From: Vibrio campbellii CAIM 519 = NBRC 15631 = ATCC 25920
GTDB taxonomy: Bacteria > Pseudomonadota > Gammaproteobacteria > Enterobacterales > Vibrionaceae
Assembly (NCBI RefSeq): GCF_002163755.1
Contig: NZ_CP015863.1
Span: 3,189,250-3,253,249, forward strand
Direction: 5' to 3'
DNA: 64,000 bases
In this document: positions 30,926 through 38,686 of the stretch, in pieces
Layout: every line of letters begins with the position of its first letter
Position numbering within the stretch: the first letter of the stretch is position 1
Program-made: the position numbers and the translations under genes
The notes under the pieces: model-generated
What the model was told of the DNA's origin: nothing
Seen by the model: the letters and a program-made list of their open reading frames with translations, nothing else
Databases searched by the model: none

Positions 30926-31546
30926 TTAGTAAATGATAGAGGCAACAATTAATGCATGAGCCAAAAAGTAACTGCCGCTCACCCAAACATAGGCGTGTTT
31001 CATCGGCTTACGATAACCATGTATCGCATAGGCCAAGGCGGAGTAAATCATCACGACAGTTCCGCTAAAGCCAAGCGCATTGGCAAAATTAGGCACTTGT
31101 AGCCACACCTCACCCGCAGCCCACGCCAACTGGACCAGCATAATCCCCATGATCACGACAGGGAAGACCATCGAATCCAATTGTGGCAATAAGAGGAAGA
31201 ACGCCACAATACTCGCGGCTAGCAGCAGAGCTAATAGCCACCAAACAATGTCACCATTGAGCTGAACCCAGAACGATTTGCTATAGCAGATTTGTGCCAG
31301 TAGATAACCAGCAAAATAGAGAGGCTTACGAGACTTAAAAGAATGGAGCGTATCAGCAAACATCGATACCACTAGACCACCAACGATCCAATAGGTGTGA
31401 GGCGCCGAGGAGCCCTCAGTCATTGCTAAAATCAGCAATAAGAGCAGAGTAAAGATTTTAAATGTCAGAGACTGCGTTGGATTGGACTGTTTTGCCCCCA
31501 ACACGGAATACATCCCCGATAGCCCTATCGCTAACCAACTCCACAT
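30926..31546 (-). CDS. Lysoplasmalogenase family membrane protein (YhhN/TMEM86)
   Basis: The 206-aa protein has about eight membrane segments. The YhhN/TMEM86 family hydrolyses the vinyl-ether bond of lysoplasmalogens in animals, and the bacterial role is uncertain. The VSMFADTLHS segment carries the conserved acidic residues, and LPQLDSMVFPVVIMGIML is also typical. The gene stands alone before the 0.9 kb non-coding region. Confidence 0.85.
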   Translation of the reverse strand: MWSWLAIGLSGMYSVLGAKQSNPTQSLTFKIFTLLLLLILAMTEGSSAPHTYWIVGGLVVSMFADTLHSFKSRKPLYFAGYLLAQICYSKSFWVQLNGDIVWWLLALLLAASIVAFFLLLPQLDSMVFPVVIMGIMLVQLAWAAGEVWLQVPNFANALGFSGTVVMIYSALAYAIHGYRKPMKHAYVWVSGSYFLAHALIVASIIY

Positions 31547-31559
31547 GCCGATACACCTT

Positions 31560-32340
31560 TCACGTAATCTCGCCGCTAGTCTAGGTAGACCAGTCTTGAT
31601 GTAAAGGCATAATCCATGAAAGTTGGATCTTGATAGCGAATCGCAACATTTTGTAGACGTAACTTAGTCAATTACTGATTAGGGTTTTTCTCACAACCAT
31701 TGAGCTCAGCTATCTCACTCTCGATGTTATCGATAATCTCACCAAAAGCCCCAACCATTATAAATTGAAAAACAAACCGTCAATTTGTTCGACATACAAC
31801 CACTATGGGTAAATTATCAACACAAAAACCGAATCTACATCCTCAGACCTCTAAAACAGCTAAAACAGGTACCTCATGACAATACAAATGTCTGCTAAGC
31901 CAGCAATAAGATAGGGTAAAAATTCAAACAACCAGACATAACTAACTGATATAGCTAAACATACTGACAAAAAAACACAAAAACATAAACTTAGATAACT
32001 TAGCTAAAAGCTAAACCCTTTTGAGACCGAGATTTTCTCATCAGATAGGAAAAGGCGAACTAAATAGACGTCCATCTACGTCAGCCTCATTAGCACAAAA
32101 CCAACTTTTCTCAACTTTTGAGAAATTCAGCAAAAATAGTCCACCAACCACAACACTGAAACAAGAAACACTATTCCAGCATAAAATTACTCATATTTAA
32201 CACATCAAAATCAACAACTTAAAACAAAAAAGAAGAGAAAAACAACAAGTCGAACACTTAAAGAACAGCACAAAAAACACAGTTTTATTAGTCAATTTAG
32301 GGTAAAACGCCCAAGTTAAGTTCGAGTTTTGAAAACTTTT
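31560..32340. other. A/C-rich non-coding region of about 0.8 kb
   Basis: There is no reading frame of useful length on either strand. The plus strand is strongly enriched in A and C and poor in G, most clearly at 31880-32300, with runs such as caaaaaacacag. GC is clearly lower than in neighbouring genes. Local inverted repeats include ttagctaaaagctaa (near 32000) and ctcaacttttgag (near 32112). It could be an untranslated RNA, an H-NS-bound island or the remains of a lost insertion. No known RNA family was recognised. Confidence 0.5.
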
Positions 32341-32351
32341 CCGCTTTGAAG

Positions 32352-32381
32352 TTGATCAAAGCTCAAAAACAGTGCTATATT
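32352..32381 (+). promoter_or_regulatory. Promoter of the 26-codon gene
   Basis: A -35 TTGATC (32352-32357) and -10 TATATT (32376-32381) are 18 bp apart. They would start a transcript near 32388 with a leader of about 33 nt. Only the sequence match supports it. Confidence 0.5.
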
Positions 32382-32420
32382 ATTTACATCGAGTTCATCA
32401 ATGATTTTAGGGGTAGTGTT

Positions 32421-32501
32421 ATGATTTCTTCTTCTCAAAAACAAGGGCTGGTAATGATTGCAGTGGTTGTTGGTTTAATGACACTGCCAATGATGTACTA
32501 A
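32421..32501 (+). CDS. Small membrane peptide, 26 aa
   Basis: ATG 32421 opens a 26-codon frame: MISSSQKQGL, then a hydrophobic stretch (VMIAVVVGLMTLPMMY) able to span the membrane once. A Shine-Dalgarno match (AGGGG) lies about 8 bases upstream, a promoter-like pair is 40-70 bases upstream, and a perfect terminator follows 16 bases after the stop. This complete transcription unit makes a real gene likely despite the size. I do not recognise a family. Options are a regulator or accessory subunit of a membrane complex, or a type I toxin; no antisense promoter was identified. Confidence 0.65.
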   Translation: MISSSQKQGLVMIAVVVGLMTLPMMY

Positions 32502-32516
32502 GTTACTGTTTAAAAT

Positions 32517-32546
32517 AAAAAAGGGACGCTTTCGCGTCCCTTTTTT
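32517..32546. terminator. Strong bidirectional terminator after the 26-codon gene
   Basis: The stem aaaaaagggacgc-tttc-gcgtccctttttt is perfect with A and T tracts. It is shared by the small plus-strand gene and the convergent HEPN-like gene. Confidence 0.92.
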
Positions 32547-32565
32547 ATTATTCAAATTGTGTGTT

Positions 32566-32931
32566 CTACAAATGCTTAACCAGAATGTCCCAATGCATGT
32601 AGTAGAAGCCAAGTGCAGCAAGCGTAATCAAGGCCATTAACAAAATCGCCGCTCGCCAAATAAAGCGTGAACTCCTCGGCGTCAGTTCCTTTTCGCAGGC
32701 ATCACATGCCGCCAAGAAACCTTTTCGATCGTCCAACTTGTAATCCTCTTCGTGAACAACCTTATTCCGCACAGTTGCGATAAATCGCAGTTTAGCAACA
32801 ACATCATGCGGCAAGCGCTCTTCACAACTGGTGATCAGTTGATGTAACCCTTTCCCTTCTGCGTGGTATTGCGTTCGCAGAAGTTTTTCGATCGTTCGGG
32901 TACGCATGACTACTTTCTCAATATCTGACAT
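32566..32931 (-). CDS. HEPN/DUF4145-like protein with C-terminal membrane anchor
   Basis: The 121-aa protein has a helical N-terminal domain with the pattern RNKVVHEED (Arg55-x4-His60). This resembles the RX4-6H motif of HEPN/DUF4145 proteins. A predicted membrane helix follows at about 90-110 and a short tail. HEPN domains often act as RNases or nucleotide-binding partners; here a membrane tether is unusual. It is convergent with the 26-aa peptide gene and ends at the shared terminator. A ribosome site (GGAGGG) precedes the ATG. The family call is from motif only and function is unknown. Confidence 0.6.
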   Translation of the reverse strand: MSDIEKVVMRTRTIEKLLRTQYHAEGKGLHQLITSCEERLPHDVVAKLRFIATVRNKVVHEEDYKLDDRKGFLAACDACEKELTPRSSRFIWRAAILLMALITLAALGFYYMHWDILVKHL

Positions 32932-33172
32932 CGTAACCCTCCTTACTTGATCCTTCCTTCGTCCGTTGTTTCATTCTTCTATAAATTTAGAACTTTTTCG
33001 AGCCAAAAGGTGCAAATTTCCTTTTAAATTGTGCTCTTGAACGCATATAAAATGTGAAGTGCGCCGAATAAAATCTAAGACACTTTTACTAGATCACGAA
33101 TAATTTATCTCAACTCATAGTTTAATCATGGAGTTCTGTAAAATAGGCGCCAATGAAACATTGGAGGTTATC

Positions 33173-33502
33173 ATGCCAATCTCACTTATTTTGGCTCTGT
33201 TCGCTCTGATTGCGCTTGGCGCATGGGCATTTTTCCGCTTCTACAGCAAACATTACTTTGGTGAGGATGCACCTGAGCAGAGTGCTCAAGTGACCATCTT
33301 GGACAAACAAGCGATAGAAGTACCGAATGCCGAGCCTGGCCAAGACGATCAAGAATATTGGATTTATGTACAACGCGGCTCAATTGGGCCAAAACGCGAG
33401 TTTCAAATCGGTGTGCACTATTACCACGCTCTAAATCCCGGTGATAAAGGCACATTGACCTACCGTGGCGATAAGTTCTTGCACTTCGCCCTAAACCGCT
33501 AA
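33173..33502 (+). CDS. YhhM-like membrane protein (DUF2500)
   Basis: The 109-aa protein has one N-terminal membrane segment (about 3-23). A soluble domain ends in GDKGTLTYRGDKFLHF, typical of DUF2500 proteins such as E. coli YhhM. I start at ATG 33173, directly behind the strong ribosome site GGAGG (33163-33167). An in-frame ATG 15 codons earlier (33128) has no such site. Function is unknown. It is convergent with the acyltransferase gene, 1 bp apart. Confidence 0.85.
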   Translation: MPISLILALFALIALGAWAFFRFYSKHYFGEDAPEQSAQVTILDKQAIEVPNAEPGQDDQEYWIYVQRGSIGPKREFQIGVHYYHALNPGDKGTLTYRGDKFLHFALNR

Positions 33503-33503
33503 T

Positions 33504-34517
33504 TTACGGCAACAACCAGCGAGTCTTGGCGGACTTAGAGAACAGATAGCTCATCGCCAAGGCTCCAGCACCACTCAGTACAATCCACACCGGAATCACC
33601 CATGCTGGATGACCTTGATACCAACCGAACGCTTTCATCGGCCACAAGAAAATTGGGTGAAGAAGATAAATACCCAAACTGTGCTGGCTAATAAAACTCA
33701 CCACTTTCTGTGCTTTGGGCGCTAGGCCTTCTCCAAAGTAACGACACAGCATAAAAATCATCGACGCAGCGAGAATCACGTTCAATGTTTTGTATGAGAA
33801 CCAACGCCCTACTGTGTACTTGTCCGCTTCTAAACTGTTGCTCACCACCATAGTAAAGGTCACTGCCAATGCCACCAGCCCTAATGCCGTAAACCCCGTG
33901 ACGACAGAACGATTAAGTGGGACTTTCTGAAACAACACATAACCGAGTGGTAAATACCCCATATAAAGCCAGTATTGATTGCTCCACGGTCCATCAATTT
34001 TGAATAGGAATAAAGTGCTAGTGAGTAACCAAACCGCCAAGTACGCATAGAGGACACTGTCGTCACAATTGCGGACTACCCATTGAAACATCGGAATCAC
34101 AAAATAGAGCGGAATAAAGTAATAGAAGAATCCAAGATGGTAGTAAGTTGCATGATGCGGACTGTTGCTCACCACTTCTTCAACGGTGGAAAAATCAAAG
34201 CCTTGAGCCGTCCAGCCTGACACATACGCATAAAACATCGACCAAACCAAAAAAGGCACCAACACTTTACCTAAACGCCGTTTGACGTAGTACTTGGCCT
34301 CAAAAGGACGTGTATCACTGAGCATCAAAGCTCCCGTGATCAGAATGAATACCGGCACCGCCCAACGGGTCACACTGTTCACACCGACCGCCGTTGCCCA
34401 TTGGTCAAATGGAATCACGCCCAACTCATTACGATATGGCGCTAACACGTGAATAGCGATCACTGCCACTGCAGCAACACAACGTAATAAGTCGAAAAAC
34501 AGAACCCTTTCTCTCAT
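33504..34517 (-). CDS. Acyltransferase 3 family membrane protein
   Basis: The ~337-aa protein has about ten membrane segments. The N-terminal FFDLLRCVAAVAVIAIHV contains the conserved His and Arg pattern of acyltransferase 3 (OafA/WecH/YiaH-like) enzymes, which O-acetylate cell-surface sugars. I start at ATG 34517 (MRERVLFFD), preceded by AGGAAAGG; a TTG 15 codons upstream (34562) is less likely. No polysaccharide genes are nearby, so the acceptor cannot be inferred. Confidence 0.85.
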   Translation of the reverse strand: MRERVLFFDLLRCVAAVAVIAIHVLAPYRNELGVIPFDQWATAVGVNSVTRWAVPVFILITGALMLSDTRPFEAKYYVKRRLGKVLVPFLVWSMFYAYVSGWTAQGFDFSTVEEVVSNSPHHATYYHLGFFYYFIPLYFVIPMFQWVVRNCDDSVLYAYLAVWLLTSTLFLFKIDGPWSNQYWLYMGYLPLGYVLFQKVPLNRSVVTGFTALGLVALAVTFTMVVSNSLEADKYTVGRWFSYKTLNVILAASMIFMLCRYFGEGLAPKAQKVVSFISQHSLGIYLLHPIFLWPMKAFGWYQGHPAWVIPVWIVLSGAGALAMSYLFSKSAKTRWLLP

Positions 34518-34767
34518 ACCCTTTCCTAATTTGCGTAACTTCACGTCTATAGCATAGGGCAATTTTCATCCGGTTAAATAGTTAACAATCTGTTTTTGCT
34601 TATTTTTAACTCAACGATGACGCACCAATATCATTGATTTGCAAAATGGTTGATGACAAATCCTATTGTACAAATGGGATCAATAGCCCTAAGCTTTCTC
34701 GGATATGAAACAGATCTAACCGTTTCATTCCTTTAGGATGATGGACAGATAATTAAGAGAGGTCTTT

Positions 34768-35148
34768 ATGAAGAAAGCATTATTAGCGTCACTGGTTTGT
34801 GTAGTGGCTTTAGCTGGATGTAATCAAAAGGAAGAGGCCGTGGCACCAACACAATCGCAACCGGAAGCGAACCCTATCTGCAGCGCTGAAAACCTTGCTG
34901 GCGGCTGGTCACAAGGTGAAGTAACACCTGAAGCTCAGCAAGCACTCGATTTTGTACTTGGTCAGATGAATACCACAGCGAAGCTAAAAGAGATCTTGAG
35001 CGTACGTACTCAAGTGGTGAATGGTCTTAACTACGCCATTGAATTCGAAATGGACAATGGTGAAGTATGGAACACCATCGTTTACCGCTCACTGAAAGGT
35101 GATATGGAAATGACGCAACCTGCACAACAAGGCCGCATTTGCCGATAA
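34768..35148 (+). CDS. Cystatin-like lipoprotein
   Basis: The 126-aa protein has a lipoprotein signal ending LAGC (lipidated Cys18). A Gln/Pro/Glu-rich linker follows, then a domain that reads like a cystatin: a double glycine (GGWSQ, 45-46) at the start, a helix, and the signature QVVNGLNY (Gln82 to Gly86). Animal and plant cystatins use exactly these elements to plug papain-like proteases. Bacterial cystatins are known but scarce and poorly studied. It has its own ribosome site (AGAGG) and terminator (35187-35217). Periplasmic placement is predicted. Cystatin fold is inferred from motifs. Confidence 0.75.
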   Translation: MKKALLASLVCVVALAGCNQKEEAVAPTQSQPEANPICSAENLAGGWSQGEVTPEAQQALDFVLGQMNTTAKLKEILSVRTQVVNGLNYAIEFEMDNGEVWNTIVYRSLKGDMEMTQPAQQGRICR

Positions 35149-35186
35149 GCAAGACTTGCTGATTTGCGATATTGAATCGTAAAAAC

Positions 35187-35217
35187 AAAAATGGCTCCCA
35201 AAGCGGAGCCATTTTTT
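35187..35217. terminator. Terminator between the cystatin-like gene and arsJ
   Basis: The stem aaaaatggctcc/ggagccattttt has A and T tracts on both sides. It is shared by the convergent genes. Confidence 0.88.
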
Positions 35218-35237
35218 ATTCTAAATCGTAAGTCGAT

Positions 35238-36455
35238 TTAAGCCGTCGCCACTTTGGCTTTTGGTAGTTTGATAGAGATGACCGTCGTTAGCGCTAAGAA
35301 AGCAAAAGAGACCCACAGACACGCAGCTAAACCCGCTTCTTGGTAAATCCAACCGGATAGAACCGTACCAATCAAACGTCCCATTGCATTCGCCATATAG
35401 TAGAAGCCGACATCCAGTGAAACGCCATCGCCTTTCGCATAACTAACGATCAGGTAAGAGTGCAGAGATGAGTTCACCGCAAACACAGCACCGAAAATCA
35501 TCAAGCCCACGACAATAACAAGCTCTGGCTGCCAGCCGATTTGCACGCCATAAGCAATCGCACCAGTGATGACAGCCAGGATACCCGCCCAAATCAGAGC
35601 CGCACTGCCATCTGGCACTCGACCTTGCGCTTTGCCGGTAATACGAGGCGCAAAACCTTGAACGAATCCGTAAGCAATCACCCAAGCCGCAAGGAAGCCG
35701 CCTACCGTCAGGTGATCCCAACCAAACACGCTGCCAAGATAAATCGGCAGTGCAACAACAAACCACACATCACGCGCGCCAAATAGGAACATACGTGCAG
35801 CGGAAAGAATGTTCACCGATTCTGACTTAGAGAAAATTTGACGGAACTTAGGTTTGCTCTTCGCCTTACCCATATCCGCTTCTAGCCAGATCAAACTGCA
35901 TACAAACACAACAGCCAGTACACTTGCCATGATGACCATCGAAGTTTGGAAGCCAAACGCCGATAGCAGCAAACCACCAACGAAGAAACCCGCACCTTTC
36001 AGCGCATTCTTCGAGCCTGTTAAGATCGCAACCCACTTATAAAGTGCACCTTGCTGCTCGTCTGGCACCAAAGTTTTGATCGCGCTCTTGGCACTCATCT
36101 TATTTAAGTCTTTGGCAATACCCGAAATTGCCTGCGCCGCCATTACCCAAGGAATGGTCAACCAAGCATTGGGCACAGCCAACATCAGCAAGGCAAAAAT
36201 CTGCATCCCTAAGCCGACGTTCATGGTTTTGTTCAAACCAAGTCGAGCACCTAGCCAGCCACCAACCAAGTTGGTCACTACACCAAAAAATTCATAGAAA
36301 AGAAACAACGAAGCAATCGCTAAGCTTGAGTAGCCTAAGTCATGGAAGTAAAGCACCACCAGCATACGTAGTGCACCATCCGTCACGGTGAAATTCCAAT
36401 AGTTGAACGTCACAAGCATATACTGACGAATACTTTTGCTTAGTTTTGAAATCAT
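35238..36455 (-). CDS. arsJ: Organoarsenical efflux MFS transporter ArsJ
   Basis: ArsJ exports 1-arseno-3-phosphoglycerate, which falls apart outside the cell into arsenate. The 405-aa protein has about 12 membrane segments and begins LVTFNYWNFTVTDGALRMLVV, typical of this MFS subgroup. Its partner, a GAPDH that makes the arseno-sugar phosphate, is in the same operon (37220-38221), as is an ArsR repressor. The 258-bp gap before arsJ is unusual for the operon and carries two similar hairpins. Confidence 0.92.
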   Translation of the reverse strand: MISKLSKSIRQYMLVTFNYWNFTVTDGALRMLVVLYFHDLGYSSLAIASLFLFYEFFGVVTNLVGGWLGARLGLNKTMNVGLGMQIFALLMLAVPNAWLTIPWVMAAQAISGIAKDLNKMSAKSAIKTLVPDEQQGALYKWVAILTGSKNALKGAGFFVGGLLLSAFGFQTSMVIMASVLAVVFVCSLIWLEADMGKAKSKPKFRQIFSKSESVNILSAARMFLFGARDVWFVVALPIYLGSVFGWDHLTVGGFLAAWVIAYGFVQGFAPRITGKAQGRVPDGSAALIWAGILAVITGAIAYGVQIGWQPELVIVVGLMIFGAVFAVNSSLHSYLIVSYAKGDGVSLDVGFYYMANAMGRLIGTVLSGWIYQEAGLAACLWVSFAFLALTTVISIKLPKAKVATA

Positions 36456-36482
36456 AACGACCTCAGATGTACAGCATTTAGG

Positions 36483-36512
36483 GCATTTAGTTCATGATGT
36501 TCCAAATGCTCT
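36483..36512 (-). repeat. Imperfect stem-loop upstream of arsJ (copy 1)
   Basis: The sequence agggcatttagttcatgatg and what follows it (ttccaaatgctct) can fold as an imperfect stem, and it shares catgatgttccaaa and gctctat with the hairpin at 36672-36704. It lies about 28 bp before the arsJ start. Its function is unknown. The sequence between the two hairpins (36513-36671) is AT-rich and shows no reading frame. Confidence 0.65.
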
Positions 36513-36671
36513 ATGACCTGAACACCAGCATTGAGCCATCTCAATACTGGCGTTAAATTGTGAAACAAGAACTGATGAAACAACCAAACATTATTTATTA
36601 ATAAACAATAATTTAAGCACAATACCAGTAAGCAAGAATCACATAAATTGGGAAGCCATTACGGCATAAAG

Positions 36672-36704
36672 AGAGCTTTTGGATCATGATGTTCCAAAAG
36701 CTCT
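36672..36704 (-). repeat. Perfect 12-bp stem-loop downstream of the phosphatase gene (copy 2)
   Basis: agagcttttgga (36672-36683) and tccaaaagctct (36693-36704) are perfect inverted copies around the loop tcatgatgt. It lies 10 bp after the phosphatase stop. No U-tract follows on the minus strand, so it is more likely an intercistronic processing, stability or binding element than a simple terminator. Confidence 0.75.
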
Positions 36705-36713
36705 ATAAGCTGA

Positions 36714-37208
36714 TCAAGCATTTTGAGCTACACGCTCGATGTACTCAACTTGTACTGGCTTTGTGAAAGCACCAGGACGCAGCGCTTGCACTTCAAGTAC
36801 GATATCTTCTAGCGCCCAATCTTTCTCTAGCAGTAGGTGCGCAGCAAACAAACCTGTGCGACCAGAGCCACCCATACAGTGCATTGCAACCTTGCCACCT
36901 TGAGCTAGAATCGCGTGCAGTTCAGGACTCGCTTGTGACCATTTTGCAGCGAACTCTTCGCCCGGAGCACAGTCATCTTCGATCTCAATTTGGAACCATT
37001 TCATGCCTAACTGTTGGGTTAATTCGCCCAATGCAGACACGTCTTTTGCTGCTAATTCAGTATTATCAAGGGCAGTAACAATCGCTTCTACGCCTTGCGC
37101 TTTTAGCTGCTCTAGCGAAGCTTGCAGTTCAACACCTTTGGTACCAGGACATGGAGTCAGTACCAAAGCGCCCGTTTCTAAATCTAATTGCCATGTAGGA
37201 TGAGACAT
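36714..37208 (-). CDS. Dual-specificity/tyrosine-type phosphatase (CDKN3-like) in the ars operon
   Basis: The 164-aa protein has the cysteine-phosphatase loop HCMGGSGRTG (nucleophile Cys111, Arg117) and an upstream acidic residue in EIEDDCAP that could be the general acid. It resembles the cyclin-dependent kinase inhibitor 3 family. It lies 11 bp after gapdh inside the arsR-gapdh-arsJ unit. Its job is unproven. It could act on an arseno- or phospho-metabolite of the pathway or work as an arsenate reductase, since some PTP-fold enzymes do. Confidence 0.82.
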   Translation of the reverse strand: MSHPTWQLDLETGALVLTPCPGTKGVELQASLEQLKAQGVEAIVTALDNTELAAKDVSALGELTQQLGMKWFQIEIEDDCAPGEEFAAKWSQASPELHAILAQGGKVAMHCMGGSGRTGLFAAHLLLEKDWALEDIVLEVQALRPGAFTKPVQVEYIERVAQNA

Positions 37209-37219
37209 CTTACAACTCC

Positions 37220-38221
37220 TTATGCCGTACCAACGTTACGAACCAATTCCGCAGTACGCGTCGCGTAACCCATTTCGTTATCGTACCAAGCGTAAATCTT
37301 CACCATACGAGAACCCACTACCATGGTTGATTGTGCATCAACGATAGTTGAACGTTGGTCGCCTTTGTAATCAATAGAAACCAATGGACGCTCTTCAAAA
37401 CCAAGGATGCCTTTTAGCTCGCCTTCAGAAGCTTCTCTCAGTAGTGCGTTAACTTCTTCTGCCGTGGTATCACGTTTCACATCAAAAATGATGTCTGTCA
37501 GCGATGCGTTTGCTAGAGGAACACGAACCGCGTGACCGTTAATCTTGTCTTTCAACTCTGGGAAGATTTCAACAATCGCTTTTGCACTGCCCGTTGTGGT
37601 CGGGATTAGGCTCATGCCACATGCACGTGCACGACGTAGGTCTTTGTGCGGCGCATCCAGAATCGTTTGTGTGTTGGTTAAATCGTGAATCGTTGTGAAT
37701 GACGATTGTTCAATGCCCAGTTTCTCGTGAATCACTTTCACTACTGGTGCAATACAGTTCGTTGTACAAGACGCTGCGGTTACGATGCGGTGCTGCGCTG
37801 GGTCGAAGATGTGGTCGTTCACACCCACTACGATGTTAGCTACGCCGTCTTCTTTTACTGGTGCGCTAACAACAACACGTTTTACGCCTTGTTCTAGGTA
37901 TTTGTTTAGGAATGAGGTTTTGCGATGAACGCCCGTTGCTTCAATCACAACATCACATTGACCCCAGTTCACAGCATCGATATCACGCTCTTGTGAAGTC
38001 GTGATGCGCTTACCGTTGATCACCATATCTGTGCCTTCAACTTGCACTGCATGGTTCCAACGACCTTGAACTGAATCGAACTCAAGTAAGTGACCAAGCG
38101 TCGCTGCATCACCCGCTACATCGTTGATGTGTACGAACTCTAGCTCTGGCCAATCAAACGCTGCGCGTAATGCCAAACGACCAATTCGACCGAAACCGTT
38201 AATACCTACTTTAATCGTCAT
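37220..38221 (-). CDS. gapdh: ArsJ-associated glyceraldehyde-3-phosphate dehydrogenase
   Basis: The 333-aa protein has the NAD+ fold (GINGFGRIGRLALRAA), the catalytic cysteine in SAASCTTNCIAP-like VTAASCTTNC, and a C-terminal WYDNEMGYATR. In ars operons this enzyme uses arsenate instead of phosphate to make 1-arseno-3-phosphoglycerate, the ArsJ substrate. It is not the housekeeping GapA by context: arsR is 27 bp upstream, and the phosphatase and arsJ follow on the same strand. Confidence 0.92.
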   Translation of the reverse strand: MTIKVGINGFGRIGRLALRAAFDWPELEFVHINDVAGDAATLGHLLEFDSVQGRWNHAVQVEGTDMVINGKRITTSQERDIDAVNWGQCDVVIEATGVHRKTSFLNKYLEQGVKRVVVSAPVKEDGVANIVVGVNDHIFDPAQHRIVTAASCTTNCIAPVVKVIHEKLGIEQSSFTTIHDLTNTQTILDAPHKDLRRARACGMSLIPTTTGSAKAIVEIFPELKDKINGHAVRVPLANASLTDIIFDVKRDTTAEEVNALLREASEGELKGILGFEERPLVSIDYKGDQRSTIVDAQSTMVVGSRMVKIYAWYDNEMGYATRTAELVRNVGTA

Positions 38222-38248
38222 AATCTTCTACCTTTAAGCTTTCGCTGG

Positions 38249-38584
38249 TTAACAGCACGCTGCACGAGCTTTGTCTTGTAAACGTGAAATATCGTCTTGG
38301 TACTCTTGCTTCAAACAGTTCGAGGCCACCAAGTCATCAATCAATTTTTGCATCCATCCCGGTAATTGATCGGACAGCTCGTAGTACACCCATTGCCCCT
38401 GACGTTTATCAACTAAAATACCATTCGATCTTAGCTGGGCCAGATGGCGAGAAATCTTGGGCTGGCTTTGTTGTAATGCATGAGCCAAATCACCAACACA
38501 GGTTTCCCCTTCACGAACCACCAACATTAAGCAGCGCACACGAGTCTCGTCGGAAAGAAGTTTGAAGAACTGATGTGGAAGCAT
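38249..38584 (-). CDS. arsR: ArsR/SmtB family arsenic-responsive repressor
   Basis: The 111-aa protein has a winged helix (LAHALQQSQPKISRHLAQLRSNGILVDKRQGQWVYYEL). Cys18 (RVRCL) and Cys29 (ETCVG) are possible As(III) ligands, and the chain ends in a CC pair. It is the first gene of the operon. Upstream, 38585-38625 contains an AT-rich stretch with repeats (atacatacctatatatggatatgcgaatat) that may include its operator, although I could not place it exactly. Confidence 0.92.
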   Translation of the reverse strand: MLPHQFFKLLSDETRVRCLMLVVREGETCVGDLAHALQQSQPKISRHLAQLRSNGILVDKRQGQWVYYELSDQLPGWMQKLIDDLVASNCLKQEYQDDISRLQDKARAACC

Positions 38585-38686
38585 AAATACATACCTATAT
38601 ATGGATATGCGAATATGGTTATTTAAAACTGAGATGCCGTCAAGCGATCGTGCCCGACTGTAATAAAAGTTTAATATTTGATCAGA

